From CAVXZE01 sp964615365 (GTDB lineage Bacteria > Myxococcota_A > UBA9160 > UBA6930), in the NCBI GenBank assembly GCA_964615365.1, contig CAZTOU010000018.1:1-64000 (forward strand): a DNA stretch of 64,000 nucleotides, in the 5' to 3' direction. Below are positions 24,848 through 33,314 of this stretch, one piece after another. Position 1 is the stretch's first letter. Every line of letters starts with the position of its first letter. The notes under the pieces are model-generated. The model worked only from the letters and a program-made list of their open reading frames with translations. It ran no database searches and was not told the DNA's origin. The translations under genes were made by a program, and so were the position numbers.

Positions 24848-24866
24848 GGCACGCCGGAGGCGTGCC
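24848..24866. repeat. REP-like GC hairpin, copy 2
   Basis: Perfect 8-bp stem GGCACGCC/GGCGTGCC with loop GGA, 27 bp after the lolD stop and upstream of the bamA promoter. It repeats the hairpin at 13162-13180 with similar flanks. Here it is placed to end the lolD transcript before bamA begins, though no T-run is present. Confidence 0.5.
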
Positions 24867-24893
24867 GTGCGGGCAGGGCGGCTCTGCCGGCCG

Positions 24894-25592
24894 CTAACCC
24901 GCCGGAATTGCGGCCGGCTCGAGGCGGCCATCCACCAGTGTCACGGCCCGACCCAGCCGTCCCGCCAGGGCGGAGTTGTGCGTCACCACCACCAGGGCGG
25001 TGCTGCGCTGCTCGTTCAGCCGCAGCAGGAGATCCGCCACCCGCTCTCCGGTCTTGGGATCCAGATTTCCGGTGGGCTCGTCGGCGAGGACCATCCGCGG
25101 GCCGAGAACCAGCGCCCGCGCCACCGCGACCCGCTGGCGCTCACCACCGGAGAGCTTCCCCACCGGATGTTCGAGTCGGTGATCCATCTCCACCTCGCCG
25201 AGGATCTGCGCGGCGCGCTCTCGCATCGCGGCGAAGTCCTCGTTCCGCAAGAGACCCGGCATCATCACGTTTTCCAGCGCGTTGAACTCGGGAAGCAGGT
25301 GGTGGAACTGAAAGACGAAGCCCAGCGACTCACTGCGGAAGCGCGAGATCTCGTCGGGGGATTTCTCGAAGACGTCTTCGCCCTCGAAGAGCACTCGACC
25401 GGCACTCGGGTGGTCGAGGGTTCCCAGGATGTGAAGCAGGGTGGACTTGCCGACGCCAGACTCGCCGAGGATGGCCAGACGCTCGCCCCGGGCGATCTCG
25501 AGGTCCGCCCCGCGCAACACTTCGATGGCACCCTCTCCGGTGATGAAGGACTTGCAGAGATCCGAGACCTGCAGCAGCGGCTCCGACATCAT
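24894..25592 (-). CDS. lolD: Lipoprotein-releasing ABC transporter ATPase LolD
   Basis: Cytoplasmic ATPase of LolCDE, which releases outer-membrane lipoproteins from the inner membrane to LolA. The 232-residue protein carries Walker A GESGVGKST, the Q-loop (FVFQFHHLLPEFNALENVMMP, the LolD-specific version), the signature LSGGERQR, Walker B VLADEPTGNLD and the H-loop VVVTHN. Start at 25592 overlaps the permease stop as ATGA; a second ATG follows directly. It is the last gene of a run starting with the permease, lysS and prfB. Confidence 0.93.
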   Translation of the reverse strand: MMSEPLLQVSDLCKSFITGEGAIEVLRGADLEIARGERLAILGESGVGKSTLLHILGTLDHPSAGRVLFEGEDVFEKSPDEISRFRSESLGFVFQFHHLLPEFNALENVMMPGLLRNEDFAAMRERAAQILGEVEMDHRLEHPVGKLSGGERQRVAVARALVLGPRMVLADEPTGNLDPKTGERVADLLLRLNEQRSTALVVVTHNSALAGRLGRAVTLVDGRLEPAAIPAG

Positions 25593-27583
25593 TCGTACCG
25601 GAGGGCTTCGGCGGGATCGAGGCGCGACCCCTGCCGGCTCGGGAGCAGCGTGGCCCCCAGGGACAGAACCATGGCGATGGCGACGACGATGGCGACCTGA
25701 CCGACGTCGATCTCGGAGGGCAGAGTCGAGAACTGGTAGACGGTCGCGGGGAGGGTGTCGATGCCGGTGAGCACCTCGATCTGTTCCTGGACCCAGGCGA
25801 GCTGGGTGGTGACCGCGATGCCCGAGATCACTCCGAGCACCGTCCCCAGCAGGCCGATCAAGGTACCCTCGATCGCGAAGATGCGTTCGATGCTCGCATC
25901 CGTCGCACCCATCGCCTTGAAGATGGCAATGTCGCTGGACTTCTCCATGATCATCATGATCAGCGTCACCACGATCGCGAAGGCCGCCACCACCATGATC
26001 ATGGTCAGCAGCACGAACATCATCACTCGCTCGGTCTTGAGCGCCTGGAAGAAGGCGGGGAAGAACTCCTTCCAGTCCCGGGTGAAGAAGGGGCGGCCGA
26101 GACCCGCTTCGACCCGCCTCGCCACCTGTCGCGACCGGTAGTAGTCCGTGGTCCGGACCTCGATGCCGTGCACCACGTCCCCGACGCGCCGTAGATCCTG
26201 GGCGGCGGCGAGATCCACGTAGGTGAAGACCTCGTCGTACTGAAAGAAGCTGGACTTGAAGACTCCGGCGACGCGGAAGCGCTTGAGCCGGGGCCCCGGA
26301 CCGAGTGGCGTCGGGGGTCCGCCGAAGGGCGAGATGACGACGATCGGGTCGCCCACGCGAGCCCCTAGCGCCACGGCGAGCTGATTCCCGATCACCATCC
26401 CGGGATCCGGTGGGCCCCCGTCCGGGGAGGTGCTGCGCGGCGACAGATCCTCGAGCGCGCCCTCGGAGCCCGGGAGCAGGTCCTCGCGCAGGTCCGTCAC
26501 CCTCCCGATCGCCTCGGGGTCGATCCCGCGCACCCGCACCCCGATGATCTCGCCCGCGGCGCCCCGGATCATTCCCTCTCCATCGAGATAGGGGGAAGCG
26601 CCGAGCACCTCGTCTTCGGCGAGGATCTTCTGGACCACCTCACCGTAGTCCTCGAAGGGGCCGAGGGGACTGTGAACGGTGAAGTGGGCCCGGTTTCCGA
26701 TGATCTCTTCCCGCCAGGTGCGTTCGAAGCCGTTCATGACCGAGAGAACGGTGATGATCAGCCAAACGCCCGCGGCGACTCCCGCTACACATATCAGCGT
26801 GATGACCGAGATGAAGGTCTGCCGGCGCTTGGCAAAGAGATAGCGGGTAGCGACGAACCACTCGGCGGATCCGCGCGTGTCGAGGAAGCCGGCCGCGGCC
26901 AGGGGCAGAAGGCCGAGCAGAACCGCCAGCGACAGAACCGAGAGCAGAAGACCACCGAGGCTGAAGATGCCGGGCTCGGGGGCGGAGAGGAATAGGGGGA
27001 TCAGCGCACCTGCAGAGAGTACGATCGCCACGGTGCGGAGCAGCCGCTCGTCGATCCCCGGCCCCTCGCCACCGCTCTGCCTTCGCCGCCAGCGCAGGCC
27101 CACCAGGGCCAGCACCGCCACTGCGGCCGGCGAGACCGCGTAGCCGAGCCGATCGATGCCTCCCACCAGCAGGGCGTAGCCAACGCCCAGCAGCACCGCG
27201 CCGGTCATCGCGAGCGTGGTGGGAGCCACGTGTCGGAGGATCAGACCGATCGCGACCTCCGCAGCGAGCACGATCAAGAGCGCACCGACCGCGGAAAGGG
27301 CCCAGGCGCGAAGCGCGCCCGGCCAGGGGATTCCCAGGCTGGCCAACGTCTCGACGTCGGCGCCGAGAGCACCGAGGAGCGCCGCCCAGACGACGGTCAC
27401 GATCGCGACGCTGCGAAGACGGTGAGGGACCCGGGCGAAGCGCTCCAGGACCACCACCGCGGAGCCCACGAAGAGGAGGGTGGTCGCGCAGATCCCCAGT
27501 GCGATCGCGACGATGAAGCTGAGTGCCAGCGTTCCGCCGGCGGCGGTGAGCCAGTCCCACAGCTGCGTCTCGAGGAGCGTCAT
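25589..27583 (-). CDS. LolC/LolE permease fused to an N-terminal multi-span membrane domain
   Basis: Permease of the lipoprotein-releasing LolCDE transporter. The last ~425 of its 664 residues are a normal LolC/E. They start with EWFVATRYLFAKRRQTFISV, have the first membrane helix and NGFE motif, a periplasmic MacB-like domain, and a three-helix C-terminal part with MIMEKSSDIAIFKAMGA. Residues 1 to about 238 are additional. They hold roughly seven hydrophobic segments and a charged loop (RWRRRQSGGEGPGIDER) and match no family recognised here. The ATG at 27583 overlaps lysS as ATGA, and no start with a ribosome site was noticed at the domain boundary, so a true fusion is favoured. A single permease with LolD suggests a homodimeric system. 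Confidence 0.87.
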   Translation of the reverse strand: MTLLETQLWDWLTAAGGTLALSFIVAIALGICATTLLFVGSAVVVLERFARVPHRLRSVAIVTVVWAALLGALGADVETLASLGIPWPGALRAWALSAVGALLIVLAAEVAIGLILRHVAPTTLAMTGAVLLGVGYALLVGGIDRLGYAVSPAAVAVLALVGLRWRRRQSGGEGPGIDERLLRTVAIVLSAGALIPLFLSAPEPGIFSLGGLLLSVLSLAVLLGLLPLAAAGFLDTRGSAEWFVATRYLFAKRRQTFISVITLICVAGVAAGVWLIITVLSVMNGFERTWREEIIGNRAHFTVHSPLGPFEDYGEVVQKILAEDEVLGASPYLDGEGMIRGAAGEIIGVRVRGIDPEAIGRVTDLREDLLPGSEGALEDLSPRSTSPDGGPPDPGMVIGNQLAVALGARVGDPIVVISPFGGPPTPLGPGPRLKRFRVAGVFKSSFFQYDEVFTYVDLAAAQDLRRVGDVVHGIEVRTTDYYRSRQVARRVEAGLGRPFFTRDWKEFFPAFFQALKTERVMMFVLLTMIMVVAAFAIVVTLIMMIMEKSSDIAIFKAMGATDASIERIFAIEGTLIGLLGTVLGVISGIAVTTQLAWVQEQIEVLTGIDTLPATVYQFSTLPSEIDVGQVAIVVAIAMVLSLGATLLPSRQGSRLDPAEALRYE

Positions 27584-29058
27584 TGCGGCTGCGTCCGGAG
27601 GTGGGGGAAGAGGATCACCTCGCGCAGGTTCGACGCGTCGGCGAGAACCATGGTCAGCCGATCGATCCCCATCCCGAGCCCGCCCGTCGGCGGCATACCG
27701 TACTCCATGGCTTCCAGATAATCCTCGTCCATGGGATGCGCTTCCAGGTCTCCCTCCGCCGCGGCCCTTCGCTGATCCTCGAAGCGCTCCCGCTGGTCCT
27801 CGGGATCGTTCAGCTCGCTGAACGCGTTCACGATCTCCAGGCCTCCCAGGAAGAGCTCGAAGCGCTCGACCAGGCGGGGGTCCCGGACGGAGCCCTTGGC
27901 CAGAGGCGAGAGATCCCGCGGGTAGTCGGTGATGAAGGTCGGCTGGATCAGCGTCGGCTCCACGTGATCGGTGAAGAGGTCGTCCACCAGGACCGACCAG
28001 GTCGGGGCGTCCCCGGGATCGAGACCGCGCGACCGGACCATGGCAGCGAGGGCCTCGAGGTCGTCGGCCGCGAGGATGTCGATCTGGATGGCGTCGCGAA
28101 TCGCATCCCGCATCGAGATCCTCGGCCAGTCGCCGGAGAGATCGATCTCGCGCCCCTGGTAGCCGATCCGGGTATCTCCCAGCACCCTCCCCGCAATCTC
28201 CTGGATCAGGTGCCGGGCCAGGTCCATCATTCCGACGTAGTCGGTGTAGGCCTGGTAGCACTCCAGCATCGTGAACTCGGGGTTGTGCTTCCGCGAGATC
28301 CCCTCGTTTCGGAACACCCGCCCGATCTCGTAGACCCGGTCGAGGCCCCCGATCACCAGACGTTTCAGGTAGAGCTCGTCGGAGATGCGGAGGTACAGGG
28401 TCTGGTCGAGGACGTTGTGGTGGGTCGTGAAGGGCCGCGCGGCGGCACCCCCGTAGATCGGCTGCAGCACCGGCGTCTCCACCTCGAGAAAGCCGCGCTG
28501 GTCGAGCGTGGAGCGAATCGTCGAGACCAACCGGCTGCGAAGCACGGCGACCTCCCGGGCCCTCTGGTTGGCGATCAGGTCCAGGTGGCGCCGGCGAGAT
28601 CGAGCCTCGACATCGGTCAGGCCGTGCCACTTCTCGGGCAGCGGCCGGAGGCTCTTGGCGAGCAGATCCGCCGATCGGAGGGCGATGGTGAGCTCCCCCT
28701 TCTTGGTGCGCCAGACCGGTCCTTCGACCCGCAGGAAGTCTCCCACGTCGAGCGCCCCCACGAATTCGAAGAGGTCCGCAGAGACGTCTCCCCTGCGGAC
28801 GCTCACCTGGATGGCGACGCCGGCCTCGGAGATCACGAGGAAGACGAGCTTTCCAAAGGAGCGGATGGCGCGCAGGCGGCCCGCAACCGCCGCGGTGGCC
28901 CCCTCGGCGTCGAGGGCCTCCGCCTCCTTTCCGTCTTGGAGGCGCCGGACCTCGGCGATCGAGGTTCTCGGGCCGGAGCGGGCGGGATACGGGTCGATGC
29001 CCCCTGCCCGCAGCGCCGCCAGCCGCGCCAGGCGTCTCTCCCGCTCCTCCTCACTCAT
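27580..29058 (-). CDS. lysS: Lysyl-tRNA synthetase (class II)
   Basis: Charges tRNA-Lys with lysine. The 492-residue enzyme has an N-terminal OB-fold anticodon-binding domain (about 50-150, starting VAGRLRAIRSFGKLVF) and a class II catalytic core: motif 1 around RGFLEVETPVLQPIYGGA, motif 2 FRNEGISRKHNPEFTMLE and motif 3 GLGMGIDRLTM. ATG start at 29058 overlaps prfB as ATGA. A longer open frame on the 5' side overlaps prfB and is not used. The prfB-lysS-lol order is common in proteobacteria. Confidence 0.95.
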   Translation of the reverse strand: MSEEERERRLARLAALRAGGIDPYPARSGPRTSIAEVRRLQDGKEAEALDAEGATAAVAGRLRAIRSFGKLVFLVISEAGVAIQVSVRRGDVSADLFEFVGALDVGDFLRVEGPVWRTKKGELTIALRSADLLAKSLRPLPEKWHGLTDVEARSRRRHLDLIANQRAREVAVLRSRLVSTIRSTLDQRGFLEVETPVLQPIYGGAAARPFTTHHNVLDQTLYLRISDELYLKRLVIGGLDRVYEIGRVFRNEGISRKHNPEFTMLECYQAYTDYVGMMDLARHLIQEIAGRVLGDTRIGYQGREIDLSGDWPRISMRDAIRDAIQIDILAADDLEALAAMVRSRGLDPGDAPTWSVLVDDLFTDHVEPTLIQPTFITDYPRDLSPLAKGSVRDPRLVERFELFLGGLEIVNAFSELNDPEDQRERFEDQRRAAAEGDLEAHPMDEDYLEAMEYGMPPTGGLGMGIDRLTMVLADASNLREVILFPHLRTQPQ

Positions 29059-30174
29059 TTCCCGCTCCGCGAGGCGGCCGAGTTGTGGAGCAGCGTGGCC
29101 CGGATGAAGCGATCCAGGTCTCCGTCCAGGACGCCCTCGGCGTTTCCCGCCTCCGCGTTGGTGCGATGATCCTTGACGCGCTGGGCGGGGTGCAGCGTGT
29201 AAGAACGGATCTGGCTGCCGAAGCCGATCTCCGCCTGCTCGCCTCTCATCTCGGCCAGCTTCTGCTCCTTCTCGGTGCGGGCTCGTTCGTAGAGCCGTGC
29301 GCGCAGCACCTTCATGGCCTGGGCCCGGTTCTTGTGCTGGGAGCGTTCGCTCTGGCACTGGACGACGATGCCCGTCGGCTCGTGGGTCATCCGGACCGCC
29401 GAATCCGTCTTGTTGACGTGCTGCCCGCCCGCGCCGCTGGCTCGGTAGGTGTCCACCCGCAGATCTTTCTCATCGATGTCGATCTCGATCGAGTCATCCA
29501 GCTCGGGGAACACCGAGACGCTGGCGAAGGCGGTGTGGCGGCGGTGCTGCGCATCGAAGGGCGAGATCCGCACCAGACGATGCACCCCTTCCTCCGTCTT
29601 GAGATAGCCGTAGGCGTAGTCACCGGCGAGGGTCGCGGTGACGCTGCGCAGCCCGGCCTCCTCGCCGGATTGGATGTCCAGGATCTCGCTCCTGAACTCA
29701 TGCCGCTCGGCCCAGCGCAGGTACATGCGGAGCAGCATCTCCGCCCAGTCGGCGGCATCGGTTCCGCCCGCGCCGGAGTTGATGGAGAGAATGGCGTTGG
29801 ACGCGTCGTGCTCGCCGCCGAGAAGGCATCGCAGCTCCGCCTCGACCAGCTCTTCCTCGGCCTCGGCCAGCTTCTCCGCCGCCTCGGCACGGGTCGAGGC
29901 GTCGTCGGCCTCGTCGGCGAGCTCCAGGAGAACCTCGACGTCGTCCAGCATCTCCGCCAGCCGATCGACCTGCGTCAGGTCCCTTTCGAGTGAGCTCTTC
30001 TCCCGGAGCACCCGCTCCGCGCGCTCGCGGTCCTCCCAGAGGTCGGGACGGGCGGTTTCCAGCGCCAGGGCCTCGACGCGGCTGCGCAGGGCAGCCTCGT
30101 CAAAGGCGCCCCCGGAACTCGCCGAAGCGCTCGCGGGCACGCCGCAACGCTTCTGCGAGCTCGACGGAGTCCAT
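29055..30174 (-). CDS. prfB: Peptide chain release factor 2 (programmed +1 frameshift)
   Basis: Recognises UGA and UAA stop codons and triggers peptide release. Translation starts at ATG 30174 (behind AGGGGCGGGG) and runs 24 codons (MDSVELAEALRRARERFGEF then RGRL) to an in-frame TGA at 30102-30100. A +1 shift there continues with DEAALRSRVEALAL and the full release factor, about 372 residues in all. Key motifs are SPF (anticodon-like tripeptide, in VRISPFDAQ) and GGQ (in ASGAGGQHVNKT). The gene follows lnt by 23 bp and overlaps lysS by four. A start in the second frame alone (near 30140) would miss the N-terminus and has no ribosome site. Confidence 0.95.
30099..30114 (-). promoter_or_regulatory. 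prfB autoregulatory frameshift site
   Basis: On the minus strand the sequence is CGG GGG CGC CTT TGA C. It matches the known prfB recoding site (AGG GGG TAT CTT TGA C): an internal Shine-Dalgarno-like G run three bases before the slippery CTT, then UGA followed by C. When RF2 is scarce the ribosome shifts +1 at CTT and makes RF2, giving feedback control. The match is direct; function is taken from the known family. Confidence 0.92.
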
Positions 30175-30197
30175 CCGATCCCCGCCCCTGGTCTCAG

Positions 30198-31829
30198 TCA
30201 TCTCCCCCTCTCCCGTAGCCATGAGCCGGCACCGAGCGCGAGCAGGCCAACCCAACAGGCCCACGCGAACAGGTTGCCGCGCCGTACGTAGAAACTGTCC
30301 TCGACGCCGGGGGGACGAACGGAGACATCACCCACCAGGAAGCCCCGCTCGAAGATCCGCGTCTGCTCCCGAACCCGACCTCGCTCGTCGATCAGCGCCG
30401 AGACACCCGTGTTCGCCGCCCTCGCCGTCCACACCCTGCCCTCCGCAGAGCGCATCGCGGTCATGACCAGGAACTGGTATGGCGCACCAGTGCGGCCGTA
30501 CCACGCGTCGTTCGTGATCGCGAGAAGCACGTCCGCCCCATCACCCACGAACCGCCGAACCAGGTCCGGGAAGAGGAGTTCATAGCAGATGGGAACCCCC
30601 ACGGTCACGGAGGGTTCCCCGGCTCGGCTACCAGCCCCGGGAAGAATCACGCTACGGGGAGATTCGCCCGCCGAGACGTCCCGAGCGGCGCTCCCGGTCG
30701 CAATCGCGCGGATGAAGCGACCGAGGAGGAGGCGAAAGGGGAGGTACTCGCCGAAGGGGACCAGGTGGGTCTTGTCGTAACGGCCGTGGCCCGCGCCGGT
30801 CTCGTCGAAGAAGAAGGCGCTGTCGTAGATGCTCACCTCTCCCGACCCGGTGGGCTCCCCGGTCACCGGGTCGAATCCGTCGACTCCCACCGCGCCCACC
30901 ACGAGGGCGACCCTCTCCGCATTGGCCAGGGCAGCAAGCCGTCCCCACAGGGCGGGATCGGTATCGGGAGAGCCCGGCACCGCCGTCTCGGGCCAGACCA
31001 CGATCTCGGCCCCTTGCGCCGCCGCGCGGCGCGTGAGCTCGTCGTAGATCCGGAGCGTCTCCAGCGCCCACTCCGGAGACCACTTCACTCCCTGATCGAT
31101 GTTCCCCTGGAGCACGGCGATGCGCACGGTGGGCCAGTCGGGGGCCGTCCGGAACGCTGCCGCACCGAGCGCATGGGCGAGGACCACCACACCCAGAGCT
31201 GCCCACGCTTCCCAGCGGCGCAGCAAGGGCCTGGTTGCGGGTGGGTCACCCAGGAGCCGCCGGGGAAGCTCGAAGAGGTGGCAGACCGCGGCGCCACCGA
31301 GCACCGAGAGAAAGGACAGGCCGTAGACCCCCGTCCAGGCCACCAGTGACATCAGCGCCGGGTTCTGGTGCTGGGCGTAGCCGAGGGTCGCCCAGGGAAA
31401 TCCGGTGAGGGCGAACGACCGCAGGTGGTCCAGCGCCGTCCAGAGTGCCGCGAGCGCGAAGGGCGTGGCCAGTCGGCCTCGCCGGAGCCACGCCGAAGCG
31501 AACCCGAACAGGGCCGTGAAGCTCGCGATGTAGGCCGCCAGCAGGATCATGGCGATCACCCCGAGGACCGGCAGCATATGCCCGTAGGTCACCGTCGCCA
31601 CGCAGATCCAGTGCAACACGGCGGAGTGTGCCAGCAGACCGGCCAGGAAGCCGAGGCGGAAGGCACGGCGCGGCGTGAGTCCAGTGAGCGCGAGGATGAG
31701 GAAGAGCGGGGCCAACCACGCGGCGATCCAGCCGAGATCGACGACCGTTCCCAACGCCGGATGGGGGAACGCGAGGAAGGTCGCCAGCCCGTAGGATGCG
31801 ACCAGCGCGGCGCGGAGTGCGGGCCTCAC
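30198..31829 (-). CDS. lnt: Apolipoprotein N-acyltransferase
   Basis: Inner-membrane enzyme that adds the third acyl chain to the N-terminal Cys of lipoproteins, needed for most LolCDE-dependent sorting. The 543-residue protein has several N-terminal membrane segments and a nitrilase-like periplasmic domain with the catalytic Glu-Lys-Cys: VVWPETAVPG, YDKTHLVPFGEYLP and VGVPICYELLFPDLV. A last membrane helix (LFAWACWVGLLALGAGSWL) ends the protein. GTG start at 31829 overlaps ybeY as GTGA. Its presence a few genes from lolD/lolE fits a shared lipoprotein pathway. Confidence 0.93.
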   Translation of the reverse strand: MRPALRAALVASYGLATFLAFPHPALGTVVDLGWIAAWLAPLFLILALTGLTPRRAFRLGFLAGLLAHSAVLHWICVATVTYGHMLPVLGVIAMILLAAYIASFTALFGFASAWLRRGRLATPFALAALWTALDHLRSFALTGFPWATLGYAQHQNPALMSLVAWTGVYGLSFLSVLGGAAVCHLFELPRRLLGDPPATRPLLRRWEAWAALGVVVLAHALGAAAFRTAPDWPTVRIAVLQGNIDQGVKWSPEWALETLRIYDELTRRAAAQGAEIVVWPETAVPGSPDTDPALWGRLAALANAERVALVVGAVGVDGFDPVTGEPTGSGEVSIYDSAFFFDETGAGHGRYDKTHLVPFGEYLPFRLLLGRFIRAIATGSAARDVSAGESPRSVILPGAGSRAGEPSVTVGVPICYELLFPDLVRRFVGDGADVLLAITNDAWYGRTGAPYQFLVMTAMRSAEGRVWTARAANTGVSALIDERGRVREQTRIFERGFLVGDVSVRPPGVEDSFYVRRGNLFAWACWVGLLALGAGSWLRERGR

Positions 31830-32269
31830 CCCCCCACGACCGCCCAGAGTTTCTCTTCCGCCGCCTCCATCGCGCGAGCCTCCTCCTCTCGCTGGTGATC
31901 GTGGCCGAGCAGGTGGAGGGTGCCGTGAATGAGCAGGCGCGTCATCTCGGTGTCGAGACCGTGACCGAGCGCCGACGCCTGGAGAGCCGCGACCTCGACG
32001 TCGATCACCACCTCACCCAGGAGCTCCCCGTGAAACTCGGCGTGTTCGCCTTCCAGCAGCGAGAAGGAGAGCACGTCGGTGGGCTTCCCCTCGTCGCGGA
32101 AGCGCCGGTTCAGCTCCATCATCTCCTCGTCGCCGACCAGGGAGATCGAGAGCTCGGACTCCTGGTGACCCAGCTCCCGGAGCAGCGCTTCGGCGCGGGT
32201 CAGGAAGAGGGCCCGATCGAAGCGAGGCAGGGACCGGGCCGGCGGCGGACCGGCGACGCGAACCGTCAT
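31826..32269 (-). CDS. ybeY: Endoribonuclease YbeY (rRNA maturation factor)
   Basis: Zinc-dependent RNase involved in 16S rRNA 3'-end processing and ribosome quality control. The 147-residue protein has the metal-binding motif HGTLHLLGHDH (H3xH5xH form) near the C-terminus and the conserved NRRFRDEGKPTDVLSFSL (quoted to 18 residues). ATG at 32269 overlaps the phoH stop as ATGA. The phoH-ybeY-lnt order is widely conserved. Confidence 0.95.
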   Translation of the reverse strand: MTVRVAGPPPARSLPRFDRALFLTRAEALLRELGHQESELSISLVGDEEMMELNRRFRDEGKPTDVLSFSLLEGEHAEFHGELLGEVVIDVEVAALQASALGHGLDTEMTRLLIHGTLHLLGHDHQREEEARAMEAAEEKLWAVVGG

Positions 32270-33297
32270 TCAGGCGCTTCGTCGCCGCGGGCGGGTGGGA
32301 TCTCGCGCCTGCTCCGGCGGGCGTCGCGACGCTCGTAGGCGCGGATGACCGACTGGACCAGGGGGTGGCGCACCACGTCGGCCTCGGTGAAGCGCATGAA
32401 GCCGATCCCCTCGACCCCTTCGAGGACGCGCATCGCATCCACCATGCCACTCAGCTGATCTGCGGGCAGGTCGATCTGGGTGATGTCCCCGGTGATCACC
32501 GCCTTGGAGTCGTAGCCGAGCCGGGTCAGGAACATCTTCATCTGCTCCGGCGTGGTGTTCTGCGCCTCGTCCAGGATCACGACGGAATCATTGAGGGTCC
32601 GGCCGCGCATGAAGGCGAGGGGTGCCACCTCGATGACGCCCCGGTCAATCAGCCGTGCGGCCTTCTCGAAGGTCATCATGTCGTGGAGTGCGTCGTAGAG
32701 GGGCCGGAGGTAGGGATTCACCTTCTCGGCCATGGAGCCGGGCAGGAAGCCGAGCTTCTCCCCGGCCTCCACCGCGGGCCGCGTCAGGATGACGCGCGCC
32801 ACCTCATGGCGGTTCAACGCAGCGACCGCCATCGCCATGGCCAGATAGGTCTTTCCCGTGCCGGCCGGGCCGACCGCGACGACGATGTCCCGCTCGAGGA
32901 TCATCTCGATGTAGCGCCGCTGGGAGAGGTTCTTCGCCGCGATGCGGCGTCGCCCCCCGACGCCCGCCAGGACGTCCTGGTAGACCTCCCGGAGCGCGAC
33001 GTCGGGCTCCTCCGTCATCATGCGGAGCGCCGCGGTCACGTCCCGGGGATGGACCGGACGCCCCTCGCGAACCAGCCCGTAGAGCTCCTCCAGCGCCTTG
33101 CGGCCCACTCGGACCTTTTCCTCGGCGCCGATCAGCCGCACCTCGTTGCCGCGAGCGCGCGCCTCGACGCCGAGCTCCTGCTCGAGGATGCGAAGGGTAC
33201 GCTCGCGATCCCCGTAGAGCACGGCCGCCATCTGGTTGTCATCGAAGATCAGGGTCTGGCGAGTGCTGGCGTCTTCTCGTGCCAGTGGTGACTCCAG
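32266..33297 (-). CDS. phoH: PhoH-family ATPase
   Basis: PhoH/YbeZ-type ATPase, a predicted RNA helicase-like partner of YbeY. An N-terminal KH-like region is followed by Walker A GPAGTGKTYLA, Walker B VVILDEAQN and GYDSKAVITGDITQIDLP. The 5' end is unclear: no ATG, GTG or TTG lies between the stop of the preceding gene and ATG codon 23 of this version, yet the family N-terminal TLIFDDNQMAAVLYG is encoded before that ATG. A CTG at 33297 (LESPLARED) is offered as start, about 20 nt after a GAGGAG at the end of the upstream gene; this gives 343 residues. Function is secure, the start is not. Confidence 0.88.
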   Translation of the reverse strand: MESPLAREDASTRQTLIFDDNQMAAVLYGDRERTLRILEQELGVEARARGNEVRLIGAEEKVRVGRKALEELYGLVREGRPVHPRDVTAALRMMTEEPDVALREVYQDVLAGVGGRRRIAAKNLSQRRYIEMILERDIVVAVGPAGTGKTYLAMAMAVAALNRHEVARVILTRPAVEAGEKLGFLPGSMAEKVNPYLRPLYDALHDMMTFEKAARLIDRGVIEVAPLAFMRGRTLNDSVVILDEAQNTTPEQMKMFLTRLGYDSKAVITGDITQIDLPADQLSGMVDAMRVLEGVEGIGFMRFTEADVVRHPLVQSVIRAYERRDARRSRREIPPARGDEAPE

Positions 33298-33314
33298 GCG
33301 GATACCGGCGGCCG

